The notes: generated from the letters alone by a model not told the origin. DNA of 61,450 bases from an uncultured Nitriliruptoraceae bacterium (GCA_913060655.1 CAJXTG010000007.1:1-61450); one strand, 5' to 3'; positions 1 through 7,397 are shown, counted from the stretch's first letter. A program made the numbers and translations.

Positions 1-8
1 CCTCGAAC

Positions 9-692
9 TCAGTCGTCCCGATCCGCCTCGTTGCGCACCCAGCGGGTGATCAGCGCGATCAGCGCGACGAGCACCACCAGGCCCGCGACGGTGATCCAGA
101 TGCCGTAGTCCTCGTAGGCCTCGCCGAGGACGAGCCCCGCACCGACCATCAGGGCGAACGACGCGAACGCGCCGACGAGGTCGGCGGCGAGGTAGCGGCG
201 ACCGTCCACGTCCGACGCGCCGGCCGCCGCCGCCATGATCGTCGGGGGCAGCGCCGCCAGCCGGCCCATCACCGCGATCAGCGGGCCGCGACGGGTGAGC
301 ACCCGCCGACCGAGGTCCAGCTGCTCCGGCGGCAGGATGCGGGTCAGCCACCGGGGCGCCTCCCCCGCGTCGAGCGCCGGGCGGAAGATGCGGCCCACCA
401 CGAAGAACGCCCACACGGCGACGATCATCAGCGGCACGTACGCGGCCAGCAGCAGCGGGACGCTCGGCGCCCCCGTCCGTGCGAGCTGCGCGGCCGACAG
501 CAGCAGGAACTCCTTCTGCGGGCGCAGCAGCACGAGCAGCGCCAGCTCGCCGCGGGCGATGAGGAACGGGATCGCCGGGATGACCGCCAGCGGGATCACG
601 TACCGGGCGATGGCGACGCCGACGGCCACACGCCGCACGAGCGGTGGCGGCGCGGCCGGCGACGCGGCGGGGGTCATGCCCTCCGCGCTCAT
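9..692 (-). CDS. VTT/DedA-like integral membrane protein
   Basis: A 227-residue membrane protein with about five hydrophobic segments. After a Pro/Ala-rich start there are long apolar stretches, then a GRLAALPP...AAAAGAS segment that resembles the G-R-x-x-P...AG core of VTT (SNARE-associated/DedA) proteins, and a final transmembrane helix followed by a charged tail. The ATG at 690-692 overlaps the stop of the upstream nei gene (ATGA), so the two are probably cotranscribed and translationally coupled. DedA-family proteins act in the cytoplasmic membrane and some flip lipids; the substrate here is unknown. The VTT assignment rests on a weak motif match and other small membrane families are possible. 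Confidence 0.6.
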   Translation of the reverse strand: MSAEGMTPAASPAAPPPLVRRVAVGVAIARYVIPLAVIPAIPFLIARGELALLVLLRPQKEFLLLSAAQLARTGAPSVPLLLAAYVPLMIVAVWAFFVVGRIFRPALDAGEAPRWLTRILPPEQLDLGRRVLTRRGPLIAVMGRLAALPPTIMAAAAGASDVDGRRYLAADLVGAFASFALMVGAGLVLGEAYEDYGIWITVAGLVVLVALIALITRWVRNEADRDD

Positions 693-1537
693 CGGCGCGA
701 CCTCCTCGTGCGCGACCCTCGTGGAGGCGGCTGGCACGTCTCGCACGCGTACGCCCACCGTCCGGCGAGGTCCCAGCGGCGCACCGGCGTGCCGCAGCGG
801 CGGCACGCCGCCTGGTGGTAGACGTAGGTCGCCTCCGCGCGGCGGATGCGCGAGCGCGGCTTGCCGAGCTCCTTGGGGTCCATGGTGACGATGCGCCGCT
901 CCTTCACCCCGCGGCGCAGCCACGCCACCAGCGTCGCCCACATCGCGTCCCACGTCGCGCGCTCCACCTCGCGCGCGGGCACCTCCGGGTGCAGGCCGTG
1001 GACGAACAGCACCTCGGCGCGGTAGACGTTGCCCACCCCGGCGAGCACCGCCTGGTCCATCAGTGCACGGCCGATGCCGACGCTGCGCCGCTGCAGCGCC
1101 GCCCACGCCCGCTCCGGATCGGCGTCGTCACGGATCGGGTCGGGCCCGAGCCGGGCGACGATCGCGTCGACCTGCGGCTCGTCGAGCAGCTCGCACGCGG
1201 TCGCCCCGACCAGGTCGATGCCGTGCCCGCCGTCCCGCCCGTTCGCGTGCACGCGGTAGCGGACCGTGTCCCGCGGCGGCGGGGGAGCGGTGCGCGGCTC
1301 GAGCCGATGGTGGAACACCTTGCCGAACAGGCCCAGGTGGATGTGCACGCTCCGGCCGTCGTCGTACCGGTGGAACAGGTGCTTGCCGAACGCGTCGGTC
1401 GCGACCAGCCGACGCCCGTCCAGCTGCGCCGCGGCCGCCGCGAAACGGCCCTGCGGGGAGGCGACGTGCACCTTGCGGCCGGCGAACCACTCGCCGTGGT
1501 CGCGGGCGAGCCGGTGGATGGTGTGACCCTCGGGCAC
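689..1537 (-). CDS. nei: Endonuclease VIII-like DNA glycosylase (Nei1 type)
   Basis: Base-excision repair enzyme of the Fpg/Nei family, 282 residues. The mature N-terminus PEGHTIHR supplies the catalytic Pro2 and Glu3. The middle carries the helix-two-turn-helix region (GVGNVYRAEVLF), and the C-terminus has a zinc finger with Cys245, Cys248, Cys265 and Cys268. It resembles mycobacterial Nei1 (Rv2464c) from memory. The GTG at 1535-1537 is chosen because the family starts exactly at (M)PEGH and an AAGGAGG ribosome binding site lies just upstream; longer frames reaching 1627 lack family support. It removes oxidised pyrimidines from DNA. Its stop overlaps the next gene's ATG. Confidence 0.93.
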   Translation of the reverse strand: MPEGHTIHRLARDHGEWFAGRKVHVASPQGRFAAAAAQLDGRRLVATDAFGKHLFHRYDDGRSVHIHLGLFGKVFHHRLEPRTAPPPPRDTVRYRVHANGRDGGHGIDLVGATACELLDEPQVDAIVARLGPDPIRDDADPERAWAALQRRSVGIGRALMDQAVLAGVGNVYRAEVLFVHGLHPEVPAREVERATWDAMWATLVAWLRRGVKERRIVTMDPKELGKPRSRIRRAEATYVYHQAACRRCGTPVRRWDLAGRWAYACETCQPPPRGSRTRRSRR

Positions 1538-1608
1538 CGGGCCTCCTTGCTGCTGGGCGAGGCCCGCGGCCTCTAGGTTCCCCGCCACGAGGACGGAGGG
1601 GGATGCCG

Positions 1609-2604
1609 ATGGAGTCGCTCGCGACACTGTACGGGAACCATCGCGGCAAGGTCTCCCAGCGGTGGGAGAGCTACCTGACCGTCCTCGACCGCACCCTCGG
1701 CGAGCGTCGGCACGACCCGGTCCGCCTGCTCGAGATCGGCGTGCAGAACGGCGGATCGCTCGAGGTGTGGGCTTCGTATCTGCCTGAGGCCCGGGTCCTC
1801 GTCGGGACCGACATCGACCCGCGCTGCGGCGCGTTGACCTTCACCGACCCGCGGATCAGGCTCGTCGTCGGCGACGTCACCGACCCCGCCGTCCAGCAGC
1901 AGGTCGCCGACCATGCCGACCGGTTCGACGTCATCATCGACGACGGCTCGCACCGGTCATCGGACATCATCGACACGTTCGTCGCCCTCTACCCGCTGCT
2001 CGAGGACGGCGGCGTCTACGTCATCGAGGACCTCCACTGCTCCTACTACGCCTCCTACGGCGGCGGCCTGTTCACCCAGCGCTCCGCCCTCGGGTTCCTC
2101 CGCCGGCTCGTCGACGTCGTCAACCACGACCACTGGGGTCTGGAGCGAACGGCCGGCCAGCACCTGCAGCCCCTCGTCGACCAGCCGCTCCCGCCGTCGT
2201 TCATCGACGCGCTGCCGACGATCGCCAGCGTCGCGTTCCACGACTCGATGGGTGTCATCCGTCGGGACCATGGCCCGAGGCCGCGGCTGGGGAACCGCAT
2301 CGTCGCCGGTGACGTCGCCGCGGTCGACACCGGGCCGCTGACGGAGGCGGGCCGACCCCTCGTCGGCGAGCCGCAGCTCGAGTCGGCCGACAACGTCGAC
2401 CCGCTCGCCCACGAGACGGAACTGCGGCAGCTCCGGGAGGAGCGGGCACGGCTCGTGCACCGGGAGAAGGAGCTCACGCAGGAGCTCGGAGAGGTGTGGC
2501 GCCGGCTCGAGCGGACCCTCGCCAGCCCGTCCTACCGGCTGATGAACGGTCCGCGACGCATCTTCCGGGCGCTGTTCCGACGGGGCGTCAGCGGTAGTTC
2601 GTGA
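1609..2604 (+). CDS. MycE-like class I SAM-dependent methyltransferase with C-terminal coiled coil
   Basis: 331 residues. The first ~200 form a Rossmann methyltransferase: LLEIGVQNGGSLEVW is the SAM-binding glycine motif, GTDID the acidic loop, DVIIDDGSH the metal/active-site region and YVIEDLHCSYY a later core strand. This pattern resembles MycE/rhamnosyl O-methyltransferase proteins of antibiotic and polysaccharide clusters. The tail (about 270-331) is a charged coiled coil ending in a PSYRLMNGPRRIFRALFRR segment like those at the ends of polysaccharide-cluster glycosyltransferases. GGAGG at 1595-1599 favours ATG 1609 over ATG 1603. The last 17 nt overlap the converging yajQ gene. The acceptor is unknown; a sugar is likely by family. 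Confidence 0.8.
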   Translation: MESLATLYGNHRGKVSQRWESYLTVLDRTLGERRHDPVRLLEIGVQNGGSLEVWASYLPEARVLVGTDIDPRCGALTFTDPRIRLVVGDVTDPAVQQQVADHADRFDVIIDDGSHRSSDIIDTFVALYPLLEDGGVYVIEDLHCSYYASYGGGLFTQRSALGFLRRLVDVVNHDHWGLERTAGQHLQPLVDQPLPPSFIDALPTIASVAFHDSMGVIRRDHGPRPRLGNRIVAGDVAAVDTGPLTEAGRPLVGEPQLESADNVDPLAHETELRQLREERARLVHREKELTQELGEVWRRLERTLASPSYRLMNGPRRIFRALFRRGVSGSS

Positions 2605-3079
2605 ACTTCAGCGGCGCCGGATGATCCTTCTCGGTGATCATCGCCTGGATGGCCTGCAGGTCGTCCTTCGACTTCCCGGCGATGCGGACCCGGTCGCCCA
2701 TGTTCGTCGGCGTGACCTTGCGCTTCGTCGCCTTGACGTCCTTCACGATCGTCTTCGCCAGGTCCGCCGGCATCGTCGTCACCAGCGTCACGTCGATGCG
2801 GGAGCGGCCACCGCCGACCTCACGCGCCTCCGCGACGTCGAGCGCCTTCAGCGACACCTTCCGCTTCACGCACTTGTCGCGCAGCACCTCGAGCGCCGCC
2901 TTCGCCCGGTCCTCCGAGACCGACTCGAGCTTGATGCCGGCCTCGCCGGCCCACTCGATGACCGTGTCGGTGTCCTTGAAGTCGAAGCGGGTCGCCACCT
3001 CACGGGCCGCCTGGTTGATGGCGTTGTCGACCTCCTGCCGGTCGAACCCCGCCTCCACGTCGAAGCTGGACTCCGCCAT
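2588..3079 (-). CDS. yajQ: YajQ family nucleotide-binding protein
   Basis: 163 residues, the normal YajQ length. It starts MAESSFDV and contains the typical EVDNAINQAAREVATRFDFK and KVTPTNMGDRVRIAGKSKD segments of the duplicated ferredoxin-like fold; it ends in TNYR. Family members bind cyclic di-GMP or nucleic acid in some bacteria; the role here is not shown. The ATG at 3077-3079 follows GAGGAGGG. It converges on the methyltransferase with a 17-nt tail-to-tail overlap, and faces away from the tRNA-Tyr promoter region. Confidence 0.93.
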   Translation of the reverse strand: MAESSFDVEAGFDRQEVDNAINQAAREVATRFDFKDTDTVIEWAGEAGIKLESVSEDRAKAALEVLRDKCVKRKVSLKALDVAEAREVGGGRSRIDVTLVTTMPADLAKTIVKDVKATKRKVTPTNMGDRVRIAGKSKDDLQAIQAMITEKDHPAPLKFTNYR

Positions 3080-3153
3080 GCGCACCCTCCTCACCGCCGT
3101 CGAACACCGCCGTCGCGGGCCGGCCGTGAAGGTAGCCGTGGGCCGGATGGCGT

Positions 3154-3183
3154 TTGGAGGGGGCCTCGGGGAGCGCGTACCCT
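3154..3183 (+). promoter_or_regulatory. Candidate promoter of tRNA-Tyr
   Basis: TTGGAG (3154-3159) and TACCCT (3178-3183) are separated by 18 nt. The -10 hexamer lies 11 nt before the tRNA 5' end. The same -10 word occurs before tRNA-Thr (3342-3347), infA and rplM. Inferred from the consensus only. Confidence 0.6.
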
Positions 3184-3194
3184 GCGCCCGTCCC

Positions 3195-3276
3195 GGTGGG
3201 ATGCCCGAGTGGCCAAAGGGACCTGACTGTAAATCAGGCGGCTCAGCCTTCGCAGGTTCGAATCCTGCTCCCACCA
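3195..3276 (+). tRNA. tRNA-Tyr (GTA)
   Basis: An 82-nt class II tRNA. The acceptor stem GGTGGGA/TCCCACC pairs fully with discriminator A3276. The anticodon loop CTGTAAA (3227-3233) gives anticodon GTA at 3229-3231. It has a long variable arm and a T-arm with GGTTCGAATCC. The 3' CCA is not fully encoded (ACG follows). Confidence 0.97.
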
Positions 3277-3359
3277 CGCACGGACATGCACGCGAACCGA
3301 ACCGACGGCCGGCACGGTCGCGGCGGCCACGACGGCGTCGCTACCCTCCGCGCCACAAC

Positions 3360-3432
3360 GCCCTGGTAGCTCAGTCGGCAGAGCACATCCATGGTAAGGA
3401 TGGGGTCCGGAGTTCGATTCTCCGCCAGGGCT
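3360..3432 (+). tRNA. tRNA-Thr (GGT)
   Basis: A 73-nt cloverleaf. The acceptor GCCCTGG pairs with CCAGGGC and the discriminator is T. The anticodon stem CATCC/GGATG flanks loop ATGGTAA, giving anticodon GGT (3393-3395), threonine. A TACCCT -10-like box sits at 3342-3347 with no clear -35. CCA is not encoded. The next coding gene starts only 14 nt after the 3' end, with no terminator between. Confidence 0.97.
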
Positions 3433-3446
3433 CAGAGGACAGCACG

Positions 3447-3806
3447 ATGGGATCCGAGCGGCTCCTGACGATGGAGTTCGGGCGCGTCCACCCCCTCTAC
3501 GTCGCGAAGGCCGAGCGCAAGGGTCGAACCCGCGACGAGGTCGACACCATCATCCGTTGGATGACCGGCTACGCGCAGGCGGACCTCGAGGACCTGATCG
3601 ACGCCGACGTGGACCTCGCGACCTTCTTCGCGGCTGCGCCCGCCCTGAACCCGGCACGCGAGCACATCACCGGCAAGGTCTGCGGGGTGCAGGTCGAGAC
3701 CATCGAGGACCCCACGGTCCGCGAGATCCGCCGCCTCGACAAGCTGGTCGACGAGCTCGCCAAGGGCCGGCCGATGGACCGCATCCTCCGCACGGTGCCC
3801 GCATGA
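3447..3806 (+). CDS. DUF2200 family protein
   Basis: A 119-residue soluble protein. It shows the hallmarks of DUF2200: FGRVHPLYVAKAERKGRT, then EVDTIIRWMTGY, FFAAAPALNPAREHITGKVCGV and RLDKLVDELAKGRPMDRILR near the end. The function of this family is unknown. The ATG at 3447 has only a weak AGAGGA site upstream and lies 14 nt beyond tRNA-Thr, so it may be expressed from a tRNA read-through transcript. Its TGA overlaps the ATG of the ABC ATPase gene by 4 nt. Confidence 0.88.
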   Translation: MGSERLLTMEFGRVHPLYVAKAERKGRTRDEVDTIIRWMTGYAQADLEDLIDADVDLATFFAAAPALNPAREHITGKVCGVQVETIEDPTVREIRRLDKLVDELAKGRPMDRILRTVPA

Positions 3807-4810
3807 GCACGCACGACCTCGCGGTCCGCGCCGAGGGGCTCGTCAAGCGGTACGGCGACGTGACCGCCCTCGACCGGCTCGACCTCGCGGTGCCGGTCGG
3901 CGGGATCCTCGGCCTCCTCGGCCCCAACGGGGCCGGCAAGACGACCGCGGTGCGCATCCTCACGACCCTGCTGGTCCCCGACGAGGGCCGTGCCGTCGTC
4001 GCCGGCCACGACGTCGTCGACGACCCGGAGGCGGTCCGCGCCCGCATCGGACTCTCCGGGCAGTACGCGGCCGTCGACCAGGACCTCACCGGCCGTGAGA
4101 ACCTCGTCATGGTCGGACGGCTGTGCCGGCTCGGGCTGCGGGGTGCGCGCCGCCGCGCCGACGAGCTCCTCGACCGCTTCGACCTCGTCGACGCCGCCGA
4201 CCGGCCGGTGAAGGGCTACTCCGGCGGGATGCGCCGCCGCCTCGACCTCGCCGGCGCGCTCGTCGCCACCCCGCCGGTGCTGTTCCTCGACGAGCCGACG
4301 ACCGGCCTCGACCCGCGCAGCCGGCTCGGCATGTGGGACGTCATCCGCGAGCTGACCGCCGGCGGGACGACGCTGCTGCTCACCACCCAGTACCTCGAGG
4401 AGGCCGACCAGCTCGCCCGCGACGTCCTCGTCATCGACCACGGCCGGGCCATCGCCCGCGGCACCCCCGACGAGCTGAAGGCGATGGTCGGCGGCGAACG
4501 CGTCGAGGTCGTCGTCCCCGACCGGACGCGCATCGGCGACGCCGCCGCCGTCCTCGCCCGCTTCGCCACCGACGAGGTCCGCACCGACGCGCAGACCGGC
4601 CTCGTCAGCGCGACCGTCACCGGAGGTGCTGCGACCCTCGGCGACGTCATCGCCGCGCTCGCCACGGCCGCCGTCACCGTCGGGGAGGTCGGCCTGCGCC
4701 GCGCCACCCTCGACGAGGTGTTCCTCACGCTCACCGGCGAACCGGCGGGCGACGGTGACACGGCCACCGAAACCGCCACCGACGCCGCCGGGCAGGAGGT
4801 CGGCGCATGA
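3803..4810 (+). CDS. DrrA-type ABC transporter ATP-binding protein
   Basis: 335-residue cytoplasmic ATPase of the daunorubicin-resistance (DrrA) subfamily. Walker A GPNGAGKT is at residues 40-47, followed by the Q-loop (SGQYAAVD), signature YSGGMRRRLD, Walker B LFLDEPTTGLD and a switch region TTQYLEEAD typical of DrrA. A C-terminal domain of about 100 residues ends in the LDEVFLTLTG motif of this family. It couples ATP hydrolysis to export through the permease encoded immediately downstream (ATGA overlap). The substrate is unknown; hydrophobic drugs or lipids are usual for the family. Confidence 0.93.
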   Translation: MSTHDLAVRAEGLVKRYGDVTALDRLDLAVPVGGILGLLGPNGAGKTTAVRILTTLLVPDEGRAVVAGHDVVDDPEAVRARIGLSGQYAAVDQDLTGRENLVMVGRLCRLGLRGARRRADELLDRFDLVDAADRPVKGYSGGMRRRLDLAGALVATPPVLFLDEPTTGLDPRSRLGMWDVIRELTAGGTTLLLTTQYLEEADQLARDVLVIDHGRAIARGTPDELKAMVGGERVEVVVPDRTRIGDAAAVLARFATDEVRTDAQTGLVSATVTGGAATLGDVIAALATAAVTVGEVGLRRATLDEVFLTLTGEPAGDGDTATETATDAAGQEVGA

Positions 4811-5610
4811 GCCGGCTCGGCTGGGCGCTGCACGACGGGCACGTCATCGCCCTGCGCAACATCATCCTCATCCGGCGCGTCCCCGAGGTGCTCGTCGGCG
4901 TGCTCATCTCGCCGATCATGTTCGTCCTGCTGTTCGCCTACGTGTTCGGCGGCTCGATCGACACCGGCGGCGTCAGCTACCGCGAGTTCCTCATCGGCGG
5001 CATCTTCGCCCAGACCGTCGTGTTCGGGGCGACGTTCACCGGCGCCGGCCTCGCCCAGGACGTCCAGAAGGGCATCATCGACCGGTTCCGGTCGCTGCCG
5101 ATGGCCCGCTCCGCCGTCCTCGTCGGCCGCACCGCCTCCGACGTGATCTACAACGTGCTCACCATCGCGATCATGTCGCTGTCCGGCCTGCTCGTCGGCT
5201 GGCGGATCCGCTCGTCGATGCTCGAGGCGCTCGGCGGGTTCCTGCTCCTCCTCGTGTTCGCCTACGCGTTCTCGTGGGTGATGGCGTACGTCGGGCTGCT
5301 CGTCCCCAAACCCGAGGTCGTCAACAACGCGTCGTTCATCGTCATCTTCCCCGCGACGTTCATCGCCAACACGTTCGTCCCGTCGGAGAACCTGCCCGGC
5401 CTGCTGCGCACCTTCGCCGAGTGGAACCCGGTGTCGTCGGTCACCCAGGCCGCCCGCGTCGCGTTCGGCAACACGTCCCCGCTCGTCCCCACCCCCGACG
5501 TGTGGGCGCTGCAGCATCCGGTCGCCTACACGCTCATCTGGGTGGGCGTGCTGCTCACCATCTTCGTGCCGCTGTCGGTGCGGCAGTTCCAGCGGGCCGC
5601 CCTGCGCTGA
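4807..5610 (+). CDS. DrrB-type ABC-2 permease
   Basis: 267-residue ABC-2 membrane protein with six predicted hydrophobic segments. It has an N-terminal LRNIILIRRVPEVL region, the EFLIGGIFAQTVVF segment, the cytoplasmic GIIDRFRSLPMARSAVLVGR motif typical of DrrB permeases, and the FIANTFVPSENLPG...WNPVSSVTQAAR segment before the last helix. The ATG overlaps the ATPase stop, so both proteins are probably made together as a DrrAB exporter. No further operon gene follows; 190 nt separate it from the next start. Confidence 0.93.
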   Translation: MSRLGWALHDGHVIALRNIILIRRVPEVLVGVLISPIMFVLLFAYVFGGSIDTGGVSYREFLIGGIFAQTVVFGATFTGAGLAQDVQKGIIDRFRSLPMARSAVLVGRTASDVIYNVLTIAIMSLSGLLVGWRIRSSMLEALGGFLLLLVFAYAFSWVMAYVGLLVPKPEVVNNASFIVIFPATFIANTFVPSENLPGLLRTFAEWNPVSSVTQAARVAFGNTSPLVPTPDVWALQHPVAYTLIWVGVLLTIFVPLSVRQFQRAALR

Positions 5611-5681
5611 GGTCCCGGTGGCGCGACGACGGCACCGGGGCGGACGGCGGCGGAGGTCCTCCACAGGCCCGCATCGAGCCG

Positions 5682-5710
5682 TTGACCACGTCTGGCCGTC
5701 GCGGTATCTT
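5682..5710 (+). promoter_or_regulatory. Candidate promoter of the Xre/PIN pair
   Basis: TTGACC (5682-5687), a 17-nt spacer, then TATCTT (5705-5710). This is one of the best sigma-70-like matches in the window and lies about 90 nt before the antitoxin ATG. Consensus-based inference. Confidence 0.65.
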
Positions 5711-5722
5711 CGACTTCCGGCG

Positions 5723-5740
5723 CTGAAGGCAGAACTTCAG
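5723..5740 (+). promoter_or_regulatory. Inverted repeat, candidate antitoxin operator
   Basis: A perfect CTGAAG-N6-CTTCAG palindrome sits 12 nt downstream of the -10 box, at the expected start of transcription. A position and size like this suit an autorepressor of the HTH antitoxin type. Binding is inferred. Confidence 0.5.
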
Positions 5741-5800
5741 ACGAGGGCCAGACCGGGTTCCAGAAGGGGCTCCGGGCAGGACGCGAGGCAGGACGCTGCC

Positions 5801-6283
5801 ATGAACGGATCCGAGGCGGCGGCGGAGATCGGCGGACTCCTCCGGCAGGCGCGGCTCGCCCGTGGGCTGAGCGTGCAGGAGGCCGCGGACCTCGCCGAGG
5901 TGTCGCCGAGCCGCATCTCCCAGGTGGAGCGGGCCGAGACCGCAGGGACGCTGCAGCTCGACACGCTCGACCGGTTCGCGACCGCGCTCGGCTACCGCGT
6001 CGCCTATGAGCTCGTCCCCTCGGAGTCCCCCGAGCAGGACCACCATCTGCCCGTCCTCGCGGCGGAGGCGGTCGGCGGCCCCTACCGGCCCGGTCCGCGG
6101 CGGGCGCGGGAGCAGGGCTCAGGGTTCGAGGATCTCATCGCCCGAGGGCTCGCCGTCCCCGCGACGCGCAGCCTGCGTGACCTGCCGCCCCCGATGCCGC
6201 TCAGCCCCGAGGCCATCGAACGGCTCGGCGGGCGCACGGTCAGCGAGCTCCTCATCGAGGAGCGGGAGTCGGACACGCGGTGA
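5801..6283 (+). CDS. Xre-family HTH antitoxin with Phd/VapB-like C-terminal tail
   Basis: 160 residues in two parts. Residues 8-70 form an HTH_3 domain whose end (QVERAETAGTLQLDTLDRFA...LGYRVAYELVP) recalls the HTH of mobile mystery protein A. Residues 108-160 (FEDLIARGLAVPATRSLRDLPPP, then TVSELLIEER) resemble the toxin-binding tail of Phd/VapB antitoxins. ATG 5801 is preceded by a GC-rich leader without a strong ribosome site. Its stop overlaps the PIN gene's GTG (GTGA), as in toxin-antitoxin operons. Role inferred: neutralises the PIN toxin and represses its own promoter through the 5723-5740 palindrome. A plain regulator is the alternative. Confidence 0.78.
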   Translation: MNGSEAAAEIGGLLRQARLARGLSVQEAADLAEVSPSRISQVERAETAGTLQLDTLDRFATALGYRVAYELVPSESPEQDHHLPVLAAEAVGGPYRPGPRRAREQGSGFEDLIARGLAVPATRSLRDLPPPMPLSPEAIERLGGRTVSELLIEERESDTR

Positions 6284-6738
6284 CGGCCGTCACGCTCGAG
6301 CATCCGCCGGCCGACGCCACCACACGTGTCGGCCCGCGGGAGGACTGGTACCTCGAGAGCACCGCACTCGTGAAACGCATCCTCGACGAGCCCGGCTCGG
6401 CGGCGCTGACACGCTGGCTCGATCGGCTGCTCGAGACCGGGGGCAGCTTCTTCACGAGCGACCTCGGGCGCACCGAGGCGTACCGCGCCGTCGCCCGGAA
6501 CGACCCTCACGCGATCCCGGGGGCACGGGTGATCCTCGACAGCCTCCTGCGGGTCCGCGTGGGCGAGCAGACGTACGTCCTCGCGATGGAGCTCGAGCCG
6601 GCCGTGCTGCGGACGCTCGACGCGCTCCACCTCGCGGTCGTGCTCGGCCTCGACGGCCGCTGCGCCGGCATCGTCACCTACGACCGCCGCATCGTCGAGG
6701 CGGCGGGCATGCTCGGCATCCGGACCGTCTCACCCTGA
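6280..6738 (+). CDS. PIN-domain ribonuclease toxin (VapC-like)
   Basis: 152 residues. A PIN nuclease pattern is visible: YLESTALVKRILDEPGS at about 24-40, TEAYRA with Glu66, LDALHLAVVLG with Asp114, and IVTYDRRIVEAA with Asp135. The first acidic ligand, usually Asp in YLDTSALVK, is Glu26 here. There is an unusual 23-residue lead before the domain; GTG 6280 is the only supported start, with GAGGAGCGGGA upstream. PIN toxins cut RNA, often tRNA or rRNA, using Mg2+. Together with the preceding gene it forms a type II toxin-antitoxin pair. Activity is inferred. Confidence 0.85.
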   Translation: MTAVTLEHPPADATTRVGPREDWYLESTALVKRILDEPGSAALTRWLDRLLETGGSFFTSDLGRTEAYRAVARNDPHAIPGARVILDSLLRVRVGEQTYVLAMELEPAVLRTLDALHLAVVLGLDGRCAGIVTYDRRIVEAAGMLGIRTVSP

Positions 6739-6796
6739 AGGTGGGCTGGGCGCCGGGCCGGCGCCCCGAGCGGCGCGGTAGCCTCCACCGGCACCC

Positions 6797-6871
6797 GGCG
6801 GCGTAGCTCAGTGGCAGAGCAAGCGACTCATAATCGCTGTGTCGGTGGTTCGAACCCACCCGCCGCTACCA
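6797..6871 (+). tRNA. tRNA-Met (CAT), probably elongator
   Basis: A 75-nt gene with encoded CCA. The acceptor GGCGGCG/CGCCGCT has one G-T pair; the anticodon stem AGCGA/TCGCT flanks loop CTCATAA (anticodon CAT). The GACTCATAATC surroundings match actinobacterial elongator tRNA-Met better than initiator tRNA; a lysidine-type tRNA-Ile2 is not fully excluded. A TAGCCT -10-like box lies at 6779-6784 without a clear -35. Confidence 0.93.
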
Positions 6872-6917
6872 CCCCGGTCGGCCGCCGCGCCGGCCCGCAG
6901 GGAGCGAGGAGGGGCCG

Positions 6918-7397
6918 ATGGCGCTGAACCAGTCCAAGGTCGGGACGGCCTACCCGGCCTACCGCTACGAGGTGTCGCGCGAGAAGATCCGCGAGTACGC
7001 GCTCGCGCTCGGCGAGACCGACCCGCGCTACCAGTCCGACGGGGACGACTGCGTCGCCCCGCCGACGTTCGCCGCCGCGTTCACCCTCACCAAGGGGCTG
7101 ATGGCGCTGCTCGGCGACCCCGACCTCGGCGCCCACCCCGCGCTCGTCCACGGCTCGCAGACGTTCCGCTGGGGCGAGCGGCCGCTGCGGCCCGGCGACG
7201 TCCTCGACTGCACCCCCCGCATCGACGCGATCACCGTCCGCGGGCGCAACGAGTTCCTCACCTCCGTCGTCGAGTGCCGCTTCGCCGACTCCGGCGAGCT
7301 CGCCGTCGAGGGCGAGGCCGTCATCGTGTTCCTCGGCTCCGCCCCGCAGGACGACGCCGACGGCGCGCAGGACGCGGCACAGGAGGGGGCGGCATGA
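6918..7397 (+). CDS. MaoC-like dehydratase, FAS1-DH N-terminal type (HadA-like)
   Basis: 159-residue single hot-dog protein. EVSREKIREYALALGETDPRYQ opens the domain, followed by APPTFAAAF, LVHGSQTFRWGERPLRPGD and a C-terminal beta strand VEGEAVIVFL, then an acidic Ala-rich tail. It matches the non-catalytic partner (HadA/HadC type) of the actinobacterial (3R)-hydroxyacyl-ACP dehydratase and lacks the D-x-N-P-x-H site. It probably forms a heterodimer with the next gene's product and works in fatty-acid elongation. The gene lies in the conserved actinobacterial slot before tRNA-Trp-secE-nusG. GAGGAGGGG precedes ATG 6918. Confidence 0.88.
   Translation: MALNQSKVGTAYPAYRYEVSREKIREYALALGETDPRYQSDGDDCVAPPTFAAAFTLTKGLMALLGDPDLGAHPALVHGSQTFRWGERPLRPGDVLDCTPRIDAITVRGRNEFLTSVVECRFADSGELAVEGEAVIVFLGSAPQDDADGAQDAAQEGAA

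Noticed and set aside
1538-1608. Divergent promoters between nei and the methyltransferase gene
   Set aside because: A TAGGTT box at 1574-1579 is present but no -35 at a sensible distance was found on either strand, so no promoter is claimed.
3091-3369. Small open frames across the tRNA-Tyr and tRNA-Thr region
   Set aside because: They run through well-folded tRNA genes and lack ribosome sites.
6725-6800. Attachment-site repeat of the tRNA-Thr 3' end at the far edge of the accessory block
   Set aside because: No matching segment longer than a few bases was seen, so no att site is called.
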